Positions 9,888-18,123 of a DNA stretch of 64,000 bases are shown one piece after another. The notes beneath the pieces were generated by a model. The model made no database searches and was not told the DNA's origin. It worked only from the letters and a program-made list of their open reading frames with translations. The stretch is from JAKPBU01 sp964425695 (GTDB lineage Bacteria > Pseudomonadota > Gammaproteobacteria > Xanthomonadales > Xanthomonadaceae). Location: positions 39,804 to 103,803 of the forward strand of contig CAYRNF010000010.1 in assembly GCA_964425695.1 (NCBI GenBank), written 5' to 3'. The translations under genes were made by a program, and so were the position numbers. How positions within the stretch are numbered: position 1 is the stretch's first letter; each line of letters starts with the position of its first letter.

Positions 9888-11285
9888 ATGACCGTCCGCA
9901 CCCGTTTCGCCCCCAGTCCCACCGGCTACCTGCACATCGGCGGCGCGCGCACCGCGCTGTACTGCTGGCTGGAGGCGCGGCGGCACGGCGGACAGTTCAT
10001 CCTGCGCGTCGAGGACACCGACCGCGAGCGCAGCACCCAGGCGGCGATCGACGCGATCCTGGAAGCGATGGACTGGCTGGGGCTGGACTACGACGAAGGC
10101 CCCATCTACCAGACCGCACGCGTCGAGCGGTACCGCGAAGTGGCCGAGCAGATGGTCGCCGCCGGCACCGCCTACTACGCGTACGAGACCAAGGAAGAAC
10201 TCGAAGCGATGCGCGAGGCCGGAATGGCCGCGGGTGGCAAGCCGCGATACAGCGGCGCGGCGCGCGATGCGCGCCTGCCGTACCGCGAGGACGCGAACCG
10301 GGTGATCCGTTTCCGCAACCCGCTCGAAGGCGCGGTCGCGTGGCACGACAAGGTCAAGGGACGCATCGAGATCGCCAACAGCGAGCTCGACGACCTGGTG
10401 ATCCTGCGTTCCGACGGATACCCCACCTACAACTTCGCGGTGGTGGTGGACGACATCGACATGCGCATCAGCGACGTGGTGCGCGGCGACGACCATGTCA
10501 ACAACACGCCGCGCCAGATCAACATGTACCGGGCCCTGGGCGCGGAAGTGCCGCATTTCGCGCACCTGCCGATGATCCTGGACGAGCAGGGCGCCAAGCT
10601 CTCCAAGCGCACCGGGGCTGCGGACGTGATGCAGTACCGCGATGCTGGCTACCTGCCGCATGCGCTTTTGAACTACCTGGTGCGCCTGGGCTGGTCGCAT
10701 GGCGACCAGGAGGTGTTCTCGATCGACGAGATGACGCGCCTGTTCGACCTCAAGGACGTCAACGCCAAGGCGTCGCGCCTGGACCCGGCGAAGCTGGGCT
10801 GGCTCAACCAGCAGTACCTGAAGTCGGACGCGCCGGACGACGTCGCCGGTCACCTGGACTGGCATTTGCGCCAATGCGGCTACGACCTGACGGCAGGCCC
10901 CAGCGCGGCCGACATCGTGGTGGCCTTGCGCGATCGCGTGCAGACGCTGAAGGAAATGGCCGAGCGTGCGGCGGTGTGGTTCGGGCCGCTGGCCGGGTAC
11001 GACGACAAGGCCGTGGCCAAGCACCTGACCGAAGCGGCGCGCGCGCCGCTGGCCGACGCGCGCGAACGCCTGGCGGCGCTGACGCAGTGGACGGCCGAGG
11101 CGATTTCCGCCGCGCTGCATGCCACCGGCGAATCCCTGGGCATCGGCATGGGCAAGATCGCGCAGCCGATGCGGGTGGCGATCACCGGCACGCAGGTCAG
11201 TCCCGATATCGGCCACACCGTCTATCTCGCCGGGCGCGACGAGGCGCTCCGGCGCATCGATGCGGCCATCGCCAGGATCGGTTAG
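9888..11285 (+). CDS. gltX: Glutamyl-tRNA synthetase
   Basis: GltX (465 residues) charges tRNA-Glu with glutamate. It is a class I synthetase with the N-terminal FAPSPTGYLHIGGARTALYCW (HIGH-type motif), RVEDTDRERS, and KLSKRTGA as the KMSKS-type loop around residue 237, followed by an anticodon-binding C-terminal part. The ATG at 9888 gives the family start MTVRTRFAPSPTG. An ATG 30 nt upstream would add ten unrelated residues. The length agrees with E. coli GltX (471). Confidence 0.96.
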   Translation: MTVRTRFAPSPTGYLHIGGARTALYCWLEARRHGGQFILRVEDTDRERSTQAAIDAILEAMDWLGLDYDEGPIYQTARVERYREVAEQMVAAGTAYYAYETKEELEAMREAGMAAGGKPRYSGAARDARLPYREDANRVIRFRNPLEGAVAWHDKVKGRIEIANSELDDLVILRSDGYPTYNFAVVVDDIDMRISDVVRGDDHVNNTPRQINMYRALGAEVPHFAHLPMILDEQGAKLSKRTGAADVMQYRDAGYLPHALLNYLVRLGWSHGDQEVFSIDEMTRLFDLKDVNAKASRLDPAKLGWLNQQYLKSDAPDDVAGHLDWHLRQCGYDLTAGPSAADIVVALRDRVQTLKEMAERAAVWFGPLAGYDDKAVAKHLTEAARAPLADARERLAALTQWTAEAISAALHATGESLGIGMGKIAQPMRVAITGTQVSPDIGHTVYLAGRDEALRRIDAAIARIG

Positions 11286-11482
11286 GCCGGACACAGCCCG
11301 CATCGGTGGCTTCAGCCGCGGCTTGCTTTGCAACCTCTGCGTTCGATCATGGCCAGGACGATCGGGTCGCGAACCTGGTGACGTCGGCTGCGGGCGCCGG
11401 ACCTCGCAGCTGCAGCCGCTCCTGCGTGGGCGCTTGGTGGTGCGTGCTTGAACGCACCGGCTGGCGGCACCATGATCACCCC

Positions 11483-11965
11483 ATGGCTGCCCACGACCAT
11501 TGCACCTCGCCCGAACACCACGTGCACGATGCGGCCAGCTTCGTCAGCGCGGTGGAGCGGGCATGCACGGAACGCGGCCTGCGCCTGACGCCGATCCGGG
11601 CGCACGTGCTGGGGCTGATCGCCGACGCCGGCCAGCCGATCAAGGCCTACGACCTGCTGGAGAAGGTGCGCGATGAAGGGACCGGTGCCGCGGCGCCGCC
11701 CACGGTCTACCGGGCGCTGGATTTCCTGCTCGCCAACGGCTTCATCCACAAGCTGGAGTCGGTCAACGCCTTCGTCGCCTGCCACCACCCCAATGCCGCG
11801 CATCATTCGGCGCCGTTCCTGATCTGCGACGGCTGCCACAAGGCGGTGGAGCTGGAAGACGAGGCGGCGGTGGCGATGCTCGACGCGCAGGCGCGCGCGC
11901 TGGGCTTCAGCCCGCAGACCCAGACGCTGGAAGTGCACGGGCGGTGCGCGGCCTGCGCGGGGTGA
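11483..11965 (+). CDS. zur: Zinc uptake regulator Zur (Fur family)
   Basis: A 160-residue Fur-family repressor best read as Zur. It has an N-terminal winged helix (RLTPIRAHVLGLIADAGQPIKAYDLLEKV, then TVYRALDFLLANGFIHKLES), followed by metal-site residues C100-H101-H102, the pair CDGC (115-118) and CAAC (155-158), which is the Zur pattern of structural cysteines. The extra His and Cys at the N-terminus (HDHCTSPEHHVHD) is unusual. The assignment is supported by the next locus: a His-rich TonB receptor and a MerC-like protein with a Zur-box-like dyad between them. Weak CATGAT stands 6 nt before the ATG and no clear ribosome binding site is seen. Confidence 0.85.
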   Translation: MAAHDHCTSPEHHVHDAASFVSAVERACTERGLRLTPIRAHVLGLIADAGQPIKAYDLLEKVRDEGTGAAAPPTVYRALDFLLANGFIHKLESVNAFVACHHPNAAHHSAPFLICDGCHKAVELEDEAAVAMLDAQARALGFSPQTQTLEVHGRCAACAG

Positions 11966-12241
11966 CGCCACGCAGGCAGGCGCACGCCTGCGTGCGGACG
12001 CGGTCCACCGTGCCCGCCCAGTGCGTTAATTGCGCGAGAGGTTCTCGTCGCTGAAGCCGTCCCGGGGGGCGGCTTCGCGCATGCGATCTCGCTTGTCTTG
12101 CGACGAGCCGCAAAGCGCCCGCCGCGGCTGCCGCACCCGCGATGGGTGGATCGGGCGCTGGCGCAGGGATGCCTGCGATCCAGCGCAGCGGAGTGTGCGA
12201 AGGCTTCGCGACCGAAGCCGCGAAGCAACGCGCTGGTTGCG

Positions 12242-14449
12242 TCAGAAGAACAGGCGGACGCCCGCGGTGAGATGCCGGCCGGGCTGTGGCGCCAGGTCCT
12301 TCAGGAACGAGGTGTGCGAGCGCGCTTCCTCGTCCAGCAGGTTGTTGCCGTTCACGAACAGTTCCCAGGCATTGCCGCCAGGGGTGTCCAGGTGCCACGC
12401 CAGGCTCGCGTTCACCAGCGTGTAGCCGGGGGTTTCCGATTCGTTTTCCGCGACGCGGTCCTGGCGGCCGTAGCGGATCGCACCCACGCTGGCGCGCCAG
12501 GCGCCGGTTTCCCAGCGCAGCTCGGCGCCCGCGCGCCACGGGGCGATGCGCGGCAGGTTTCCGGACAGCGCGATGTCCGCGGTGTAGTCGTGGGTGTGGT
12601 CGCCGTGCGGTACCGAGAACGCCACCTGGCGCGTGCCGTCGCCGGTCAGCCGGCCGCGCACGGCATCGGCGAAACCGCGCACGGTCCACGCGCCTGTGGC
12701 GTTGTCCAGGAACTTCCATTCGGCGTCGACCTCGCCGCCGGTGAAGCGCGCATCGCCCTGGTTCCAGACGCGTGCCGGGGTCCCATCGTCTTCGATACCC
12801 GTATCGGCGAGGTAGACGAAGTCGTCGTAGTCCACCGCGTACAGCGACGCACCCAGTTTGAACGGCCCGTTGTGCCAGTGCAGGCCGGCCTCGGCGCGGT
12901 TGGCGGTTTCCACGTCGAGGTCGGGATTGCCGAACTCGAAGCTCTGCGTCGCCACGTGCAGGCCGTTGGAATACAGCTCCTCGGCGGTGGGCGAGCGCTG
13001 CGCGCGGTCCAGGCCGAGGGAAAGATGCAGGTCCTCGCCCAGGTGCCAGCGGCCGGCGAGGGAGACGCTGGTGGCGCCGAAGTCGCGCGACGGGCCGATC
13101 GCCTCCGCTTCGTCCACCTCGATGCGGTTGCGGTCGTGGCGTGCACCGGCTTCCACGTCGAACGCGCCGAACGTGCGCCGCACCAGCGCGAACGCGCCGA
13201 TGTCGCGCGAGTCGGAGGCCGGTACGAAGGCCTCGTCGCCGATCGCGCGGAAGTCGCGCCGCGACGCCTGCACGCCGAAGGCGCCGTCCCATCCTGCCCA
13301 GTCGCGGAACGCGAGCTCGCCGCGCGCCTCGGTGCTGTCGTTGTCGAAGACGGTGCCGGTCTCCTCGCCCTCGAACTCGGTGTGGGTGTATTCGGTGCGC
13401 GCCAGCTTGACCCGCAGCGTGTCGAATGCGCCGAGCCCGTCCAGGCCTCCGCGCAGCTCGTAGCGGCGCTGGTCCAGTGCAATGCGCACGGCTTCCTCAC
13501 CGTGCTCTTCTTCGTGTTCCCCGCCTTCCTCGTGCTCGCTTTCGCCGTGCTCTTCGTGCGCTCCGTGCGCATGGCCCGGCACGCCGTAGCGCGTGTTGAA
13601 CAGGCTGGCGCCTACGCCTAGGAAGCCGCGTTCGCCCACGTACGACACGCCCAGCGCGCCGCTGTCGGTGCGCACGAAGCTGTTGGGCAGGGTGCCGCTG
13701 ACGCTTTCATGAAGTTCGCGGTCGTGCTCTTCGCCTTCGGCCTCCTCGGCCTCGCGCAGTGCCACGCTCTCGGCGAAACCGGGGATGTCGTAGTCGCCGG
13801 TCTCGCGGTGCAGGATGTCGGCGTGAAAGACGACGTTGCCCGATGCCGAGGTCGCATCGATGCGCGCCATGCCGGTCTTCTCGTCGTTGCCGCTGCCCGC
13901 GCGCAGCTCGGCGCGGCCGGTGAACGGCTCGTCGGTGACCCGTTCGGGGACGCGGCGATCGACCACGTTCACCGCGCCGCCGATGGCGCCGCTGCCGTAC
14001 AGCAGCGTGGCCGGGCCCTTCAGGACCTCGATCTGCTCGGCCAGGAACGGCTCGATGGACACCGCATGATCCACGCTGACGGTGGAGACGTCGCCGGAGG
14101 CCAGGCCGTCGCTGAGCACCTGGACGCGTGCGCCGTCCAGGCCGCGGATGATCGGGCGGCCCACGCCGGGGCCGAAGTACGACGACTGCACCCCCGGCAG
14201 GCGGCTGACGGTTTCGCCGAGCGAACTGGCCTTGGCTTCGTCCAGGCGCGCGCCGGACAACACTTCGACGGGGCGGGACAGGTCCTCGGCGGTCTGCGGA
14301 AGGGGGACGGCCCGCACCACGACGCCGGAAAGATCCTGCACCTCGTCGTGGCGCGGGTCTTCCTGCGCGACGGCATGCGCGCTCAGGGCGAGCAGCACGG
14401 CGCTCGCGAGCAGGCTGGGGAAGGGGCGGGGGAAGCGGGGGGCGGGCAT
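12242..14449 (-). CDS. TonB-dependent outer-membrane receptor, ZnuD-like
   Basis: A 735-residue TonB-dependent receptor probably importing zinc. The ATG at 14449 gives a clean signal peptide (LLASAVLLALSAHAVAQ). The plug domain carries VVVRAVPLPQTAEDLSRPVEVLSG, RLPGVQSSYFGPGVGRPIIRGLDGARVQVLSDG and LLYGSGAIGGAVNVVDRRVPE; the barrel ends in aromatic GVRLFF. Between roughly residues 300 and 340 there is a His/Glu-rich loop (HAHGAHEEHGESEHEE and more), as in zinc receptors of the ZnuD type. It is divergent from the MerC-like gene, and a Zur-like dyad lies 25-39 nt before its start codon, predicting derepression under zinc limitation. An in-frame upstream ATG at 14512 would include the operator in the coding sequence and is less likely. 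Confidence 0.85.
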   Translation of the reverse strand: MPAPRFPRPFPSLLASAVLLALSAHAVAQEDPRHDEVQDLSGVVVRAVPLPQTAEDLSRPVEVLSGARLDEAKASSLGETVSRLPGVQSSYFGPGVGRPIIRGLDGARVQVLSDGLASGDVSTVSVDHAVSIEPFLAEQIEVLKGPATLLYGSGAIGGAVNVVDRRVPERVTDEPFTGRAELRAGSGNDEKTGMARIDATSASGNVVFHADILHRETGDYDIPGFAESVALREAEEAEGEEHDRELHESVSGTLPNSFVRTDSGALGVSYVGERGFLGVGASLFNTRYGVPGHAHGAHEEHGESEHEEGGEHEEEHGEEAVRIALDQRRYELRGGLDGLGAFDTLRVKLARTEYTHTEFEGEETGTVFDNDSTEARGELAFRDWAGWDGAFGVQASRRDFRAIGDEAFVPASDSRDIGAFALVRRTFGAFDVEAGARHDRNRIEVDEAEAIGPSRDFGATSVSLAGRWHLGEDLHLSLGLDRAQRSPTAEELYSNGLHVATQSFEFGNPDLDVETANRAEAGLHWHNGPFKLGASLYAVDYDDFVYLADTGIEDDGTPARVWNQGDARFTGGEVDAEWKFLDNATGAWTVRGFADAVRGRLTGDGTRQVAFSVPHGDHTHDYTADIALSGNLPRIAPWRAGAELRWETGAWRASVGAIRYGRQDRVAENESETPGYTLVNASLAWHLDTPGGNAWELFVNGNNLLDEEARSHTSFLKDLAPQPGRHLTAGVRLFF

Positions 14450-14473
14450 GTAGGGTGACGCTCGTGGCGGTGA

Positions 14474-14488
14474 TGTTATATTATTACT
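14474..14488. promoter_or_regulatory. Zur-box-like operator
   Basis: TGTTATA, T, TATTACT is a 15-bp dyad. The left half is identical to the Zur half-site of gammaproteobacteria (TGTTATA-N-TATAACA) and the right half matches at 5 of 7 positions. It is also a strongly AT-rich island in a GC-rich region, so it doubles as promoter DNA. It lies between the divergent TonB receptor and MerC-like gene and could regulate both. Confidence 0.7.
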
Positions 14489-14528
14489 CACGACAAGGTC
14501 CTGTTTCGTCAACCCTCCCGGAAGTCAC

Positions 14529-14951
14529 GTGCCGATGCCCCACGGCTCTCCCAAGCGCCATCGCCTGATCGACCGCTTCGCCGCGGCCGGCTCGCTGGTG
14601 TGCGCGGTGCATTGCGCGCTGCTGCCCTTGGTGATCGCGGCGATCCCGTCGCTGGGCCTGGCGGTGTGGATCGGCGAGGGCTTCGAGCGGGTGTTCGTGG
14701 CGTTTGCCACGCTGCTGGGCGTGTTCAGCCTGGTCTGGGGCTACCGGCGGCACCGCGCCCTACGCGCGCTGAGCCTGTTGCTGCCCGGGCTGGCGATCCT
14801 GTGGCTGGGGGTGCTGTATCCGGCGCTGCACCAGTCGGTCGTGCCGCACGCGGTCGCGATGACCCTGGGCGGGACGCTGGTGGGCCTGGGGCATCTGGTC
14901 AACCTGCGCCTGAACCACGGGCACGTGCACGACGCCACCTGCGCCCACTGA
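14529..14951 (+). CDS. MerC-domain inner-membrane protein
   Basis: A 140-residue integral membrane protein (138 from the ATG at 14535) with about four hydrophobic segments: SLVCAVHCALLPLVIAAI, VFVAFATLLGVFSLVWGY, ALSLLLPGLAILWLGVLY and AVAMTLGGTLVGLGHLV. The first helix carries CxxxC (CAVHC), as in MerC-family metal transporters, and the tail is His-rich (NHGHVHDATCAH). GGAAG at 14519-14523 favours the GTG start at 14529. Its position across the Zur-like operator from a zinc-type receptor suggests zinc handling in the inner membrane rather than mercury; that role is inferred. Confidence 0.75.
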   Translation: MPMPHGSPKRHRLIDRFAAAGSLVCAVHCALLPLVIAAIPSLGLAVWIGEGFERVFVAFATLLGVFSLVWGYRRHRALRALSLLLPGLAILWLGVLYPALHQSVVPHAVAMTLGGTLVGLGHLVNLRLNHGHVHDATCAH

Positions 14952-15022
14952 CGGGCGGTCCTTGGGGCCGGGGCTGTGGCGCGCCAGGGCGCGCGCAGGC
15001 GGCCGCGCCGCAGGTTTTGCTT

Positions 15023-15028
15023 TAGAAT
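15023..15028 (+). promoter_or_regulatory. -10 element of the bTHX gene
   Basis: TAGAAT within GTTTTGCTTTAGAATGC lies about 70 nt before the bTHX ATG, leaving a leader with a good AGGAG ribosome binding site at 15085-15089. Confidence 0.45.
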
Positions 15029-15099
15029 GCCCGCCTTTCGTCCGCGCCCTGCGCGGACGCCACGTTCGAACCACGACGCACAGCAGGAGTATCACCACG

Positions 15100-15276
15100 A
15101 TGGGCAAGGGCGACCGCAAGACCGCCAAGGGCAAGCGCTACAACTCCAGCTACGGCAATGCCCGCTCGCAGGCCACCGCCAAGGCCACCGGCAGCACCAG
15201 CGCCCCGGTCGCCAAGAAGGCCGCCAGCAAGGCGCCGGCGAAGAAGGTGGTCGCCAAGAAGGCCGCAGCCAAGTAA
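15100..15276 (+). CDS. 30S ribosomal protein bTHX with basic C-terminal tail
   Basis: A 58-residue protein that begins GKGDRKTAKGKRYNSSYGNAR, the signature of the small 30S protein bTHX first seen in Thermus, which sits in the head of the small subunit. Thermus THX is only about 26 residues. Here the core is followed by a 30-residue Ala/Lys-rich tail (AKKAASKAPAKKVVAKKAAAK), reminiscent of histone H1 tails and of the DapD extension in this window. AGGAG is 10 nt before the ATG and an intrinsic terminator follows, so it is monocistronic. Confidence 0.85.
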   Translation: MGKGDRKTAKGKRYNSSYGNARSQATAKATGSTSAPVAKKAASKAPAKKVVAKKAAAK

Positions 15277-15315
15277 TCGCCCCGTTCGCGGCCCGGCGCC
15301 GCGGACGTCGATCGA

Positions 15316-15339
15316 AAGCCCCGCTCCGCGGGGCTTTTT
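15316..15339 (+). terminator. Intrinsic terminator after bTHX
   Basis: AAGCCCCGC, loop TCC, GCGGGGCTT gives a 9-bp perfect stem followed by TTT, 39 nt after the stop codon. It also lies just outside the 3' end of the convergent dipeptidase and may serve both. Confidence 0.85.
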
Positions 15340-15357
15340 CGTGCGCGCAACTGCGCT

Positions 15358-16545
15358 TTACCTCGCGCCGGCTTCCACCGCAGCCCAGACCCGCAGCAGG
15401 TTGCCGCCCAGGATCTTGCGGATGTCGCTCTCGCCATAGCCGCGCGCCTGCAGCCCGGCGACGAGCTGCGGGAAATCCGCGACCGACTTCAGTTCCGCCG
15501 CCAGCGCGCCGTCCACGCCATCGAAATCCGAACCGATGCCCACGTGGTCCACGCCCAGCAGGTTCACGCCGAAGTCGATCTGGTCCAGCACCTGCGCCAG
15601 CGTGCTCGTGCGCCGCGGATGCGCCGCGTCCCAGGCCTTGTCGAAGGCCTCCACGCTCTGCTCCGCCACGCCCTGCGCCTTGCGCTGCGCGTTGTCGCGA
15701 TCGAACTGCGCACGCGCCCGGAAGTAGGCCTGGGTGTCGGCGGCGCCCAGCGGATCGATGAACGCGGTTCCGAACGGTACCTGCACCACGCCGCCCTTCG
15801 CGGCGAGCGCGCGGGCGATGTCGTCGCCGATGTTGCGCTCGAAGCCGGGCGTGAAATGGCGGAATGCGGAGTGGCTGGCGATCGCCGGCACCGTGCTCAG
15901 GGCGATGGCTTCGCGCGCAGAGGCATCGCCCAGGTGCGACACGTCCACCATCATGCCCAAGCGGTTAATTTCGCGGACCATGTCCCGGCCTAGCGGGCTC
16001 AGGCCGTTCCAGCGTTTCTCCAGCGCATACGACGAATCCGCCAGGCGGTTGTTGGCGCTGTGCGCCAGTGTCACGTAGCGCACGCCGCGGTCGAAGAAAA
16101 ACCGCAGGTTGGCGACCTTGTCGCCCAGCGGTGCGCCGTTCTCCATGCCCAGCGGCAGCAGGACGCGGCCGCCCTGGCGCAGGCGGTCCACGTCGCGCGG
16201 CGAGGTCAGGATCGCGAAGCGGTCCGGATGCCGGTGCACCAGCGCCTCGACGCCGTCGATCATGGCGTTGGCCACGTGCCAGGCGCTGCCACCGGCGTCC
16301 TGCTTCGGCGAGGTGTAGATGGACATGAACGCCACGTCCAGGCCGCCCTTGCGGGCCTTCGCGTAATCGAACTCGCGGTCCGGCGCTTCGGCTCCCAGGT
16401 CCGCCCATCGGTCCATCAGGATGCCCGGCGCATCGACGTGCGTATCCACGATCACCGCGTCCTGCGCGAGCCGGTGCGCCGCGTCGGGCGGTTCGGCCCA
16501 CGCGGGCGTGGAACACAGGGCGATGGCGATCAGCAGCTTGCGCAT
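15358..16545 (-). CDS. Secreted membrane-dipeptidase family metallopeptidase (M19)
   Basis: A 395-residue renal-dipeptidase-type (M19) zinc peptidase that cleaves dipeptides, predicted periplasmic. The signal peptide is MRKLLIAIALCSTPAWA with cleavage before EPP. Family marks are VDTHVDAPG (zinc HxD) near residue 35, MGMENGAPL (bridging Glu), TLAHSANNRLADSS, the VDVSHLGDASAREAI and SHSAFR histidines, and VGIGSDFDG near the C-terminus. The ATG at 16545 was chosen for the signal peptide. The 83-bp gap to hutI suggests possible co-transcription after it. Confidence 0.9.
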   Translation of the reverse strand: MRKLLIAIALCSTPAWAEPPDAAHRLAQDAVIVDTHVDAPGILMDRWADLGAEAPDREFDYAKARKGGLDVAFMSIYTSPKQDAGGSAWHVANAMIDGVEALVHRHPDRFAILTSPRDVDRLRQGGRVLLPLGMENGAPLGDKVANLRFFFDRGVRYVTLAHSANNRLADSSYALEKRWNGLSPLGRDMVREINRLGMMVDVSHLGDASAREAIALSTVPAIASHSAFRHFTPGFERNIGDDIARALAAKGGVVQVPFGTAFIDPLGAADTQAYFRARAQFDRDNAQRKAQGVAEQSVEAFDKAWDAAHPRRTSTLAQVLDQIDFGVNLLGVDHVGIGSDFDGVDGALAAELKSVADFPQLVAGLQARGYGESDIRKILGGNLLRVWAAVEAGAR

Positions 16546-16628
16546 GGAAGGGTCCTGTCGTTGCCGGCGTGCGACACGTCGCGATGGGTCGGGCGGTTGC
16601 GGGCGCGACATGGTGGCCGAAGCCGGCA

Positions 16629-17858
16629 CTACAGGCCGGCGCCGTCGATGCGGCGCCCTGCCGAGTAGACCGCTGCAGCGAGCCGCCCGCCCAGCCAATA
16701 GCACAGTTCCGCGGGGTGCCTCACCCGCCAGTGCACGAAGTCCGCGCGCAGGCCGGTGCGCAGTACGCCGCGGTCGTGCAGGTCCAGGGCGCGCGCACCG
16801 TTGACGGTTGCGCCGCGCAGCGCTTCCTCGGGCGTCAGGCGGAAGTGCGTGCAGGCCAGCTGCATGGCCTGGCGCAGCGACAGCAGTGGCGAGGTGCCGG
16901 GGTTGCAGTCGGTCGCCACCGCCATGGGCACGCCCTGCGCGCGGAACTCGTCCAGCGGCGGCAGCCGGGTTTCGCGCAGCACGTGGAACGCGCCGGGCAG
17001 CAGCACCGCCACCGTGCCCGCATCGGCCATCGCCCGCACTCCGGCGTCGGAGGTGTATTCCACGTGGTCGGCCGACAGGCCGCCGAACTCCGCCACCAGC
17101 GCCGCGCCCGCGCCGTCGCTCAGCTGGTCGGCATGCAGTTTCACCGGCAGGCCCAGGGCGCGCGCGGCTTCGAACACGCGCCGCGTCTGCGCGGCGTCGA
17201 AACCGATGCGCTCGCAGAACGCATCCACCGCGTCCACCAGCCCTTCGGCATGCAGGCGCGGCAGCCAGTCGATCACCGCCGCGATGTACGCATCCGCGCG
17301 GTGCGCGAACTCCGGCGGCAACGCGTGCGCGCCCAGGAAGGTGGTGTGCACGGACACGCCGCCGCGCCGGCCGACTTCGCGCGCCGCGCGCAGCATCCTG
17401 CGCTCGGTGTCGAAGTCCAGGCCGTACCCGGACTTGATTTCCACCGTGGTGACGCCGTCGTCGCGCAGCGCCTGCAGGCGCGGCAGCGCCTGCGCCACCA
17501 GCGCGGCTTCATCCGCGGCGCGCGTGGCCCGCACGGTGGACACGATGCCGCCACCGGACCTGGCGATCTCCTCGTAGCTTGCGCCCTGCAAACGCTGCTC
17601 GAACTCGGCCGCGCGGTCGCCGCCGAACACCAGGTGCGTATGGCAGTCCACCAGCCCGGGGGTGATCCAGCCTTCGACTTCGAGCACGTCCGCGGCGAGG
17701 TCCGCGGGCGCGCCCGGCAGCGCCGCGCGCGCGCCGGCGTACGCCACCCGCCCGTCCTTCCAGGCCAGCGCGCCATCCTCTATTGCGCCGTAGCCGGCGT
17801 CGCCGTCCAGCGTGGCCAGCGCGCCCAGGACAAGGCCGTCCCAGCGTTCAGTCGCCAC
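16629..17858 (-). CDS. hutI: Imidazolonepropionase
   Basis: HutI (409 residues from GTG 17858) opens the ring of imidazolone-5-propionate to N-formimino-glutamate, third step of histidine breakdown. It is an amidohydrolase with the metal motif PGLVDCHTHLVFGGDR (H73, H75), EIKSGYGLD, FLGAHALPPE, KLHADQLSD and ATDCNPGTSP. The frame is open further upstream, but homology begins at ATERWDGLVL. GTG at 17858 (or 17864) overlaps the stop of a small membrane-protein gene, suggesting translational coupling. The histidase and formylglutamate deformylase genes are not in the window. Confidence 0.93.
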   Translation of the reverse strand: MATERWDGLVLGALATLDGDAGYGAIEDGALAWKDGRVAYAGARAALPGAPADLAADVLEVEGWITPGLVDCHTHLVFGGDRAAEFEQRLQGASYEEIARSGGGIVSTVRATRAADEAALVAQALPRLQALRDDGVTTVEIKSGYGLDFDTERRMLRAAREVGRRGGVSVHTTFLGAHALPPEFAHRADAYIAAVIDWLPRLHAEGLVDAVDAFCERIGFDAAQTRRVFEAARALGLPVKLHADQLSDGAGAALVAEFGGLSADHVEYTSDAGVRAMADAGTVAVLLPGAFHVLRETRLPPLDEFRAQGVPMAVATDCNPGTSPLLSLRQAMQLACTHFRLTPEEALRGATVNGARALDLHDRGVLRTGLRADFVHWRVRHPAELCYWLGGRLAAAVYSAGRRIDGAGL

Positions 17859-18066
17859 CGCCACCGCCGCCTCCGTCGCCACCGCAGTCGCCGCCGGCGG
17901 ACGTGTCGCAGTGCGCGCCGTGCTGGCCGGCAGGGGCATGGCCGCCGTCCGATGCGGCGGTTGCCGTCCCACCGCGCGCCCGGCGCGCGCGCGCGGCGAT
18001 CCAGCCGGTTCCCGCCAGCAGCGCCGCCAGGCCCATCACGAGCACAACCGCGTGCACGGGCTCCAT
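17848..18066 (-). CDS. Small membrane protein with Gly/Cys/Asp-rich tail
   Basis: A 72-residue protein of unknown function. It has an N-terminal membrane segment (AVVLVMGLAALLAGTGWIA), a short basic stretch (RARRARGG), and a tail with two spaced cysteines and a run of seven glycines ending in Asp (CDTSAGGDCGG then GDGGGGGGGD). GGAG lies 7 nt before the ATG. Its stop overlaps the GTG start of hutI. Similar Cys/Gly-tailed small membrane proteins are familiar in this group, so it is probably real, but no role is known. Confidence 0.65.
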   Translation of the reverse strand: MEPVHAVVLVMGLAALLAGTGWIAARARRARGGTATAASDGGHAPAGQHGAHCDTSAGGDCGGDGGGGGGGD

Positions 18067-18123
18067 CGCGATACTCCGGGAGAGGGTCGCGTTAGCCTAG
18101 CGTATCCCCGCGAGGCGGCAGGC

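Noticed and set aside
14450..14512. Longer start (ATG 14512) for the ZnuD-like receptor
   Set aside because: It would put the Zur-like operator and promoter inside the coding sequence and 21 unrelated residues before a normal signal peptide.
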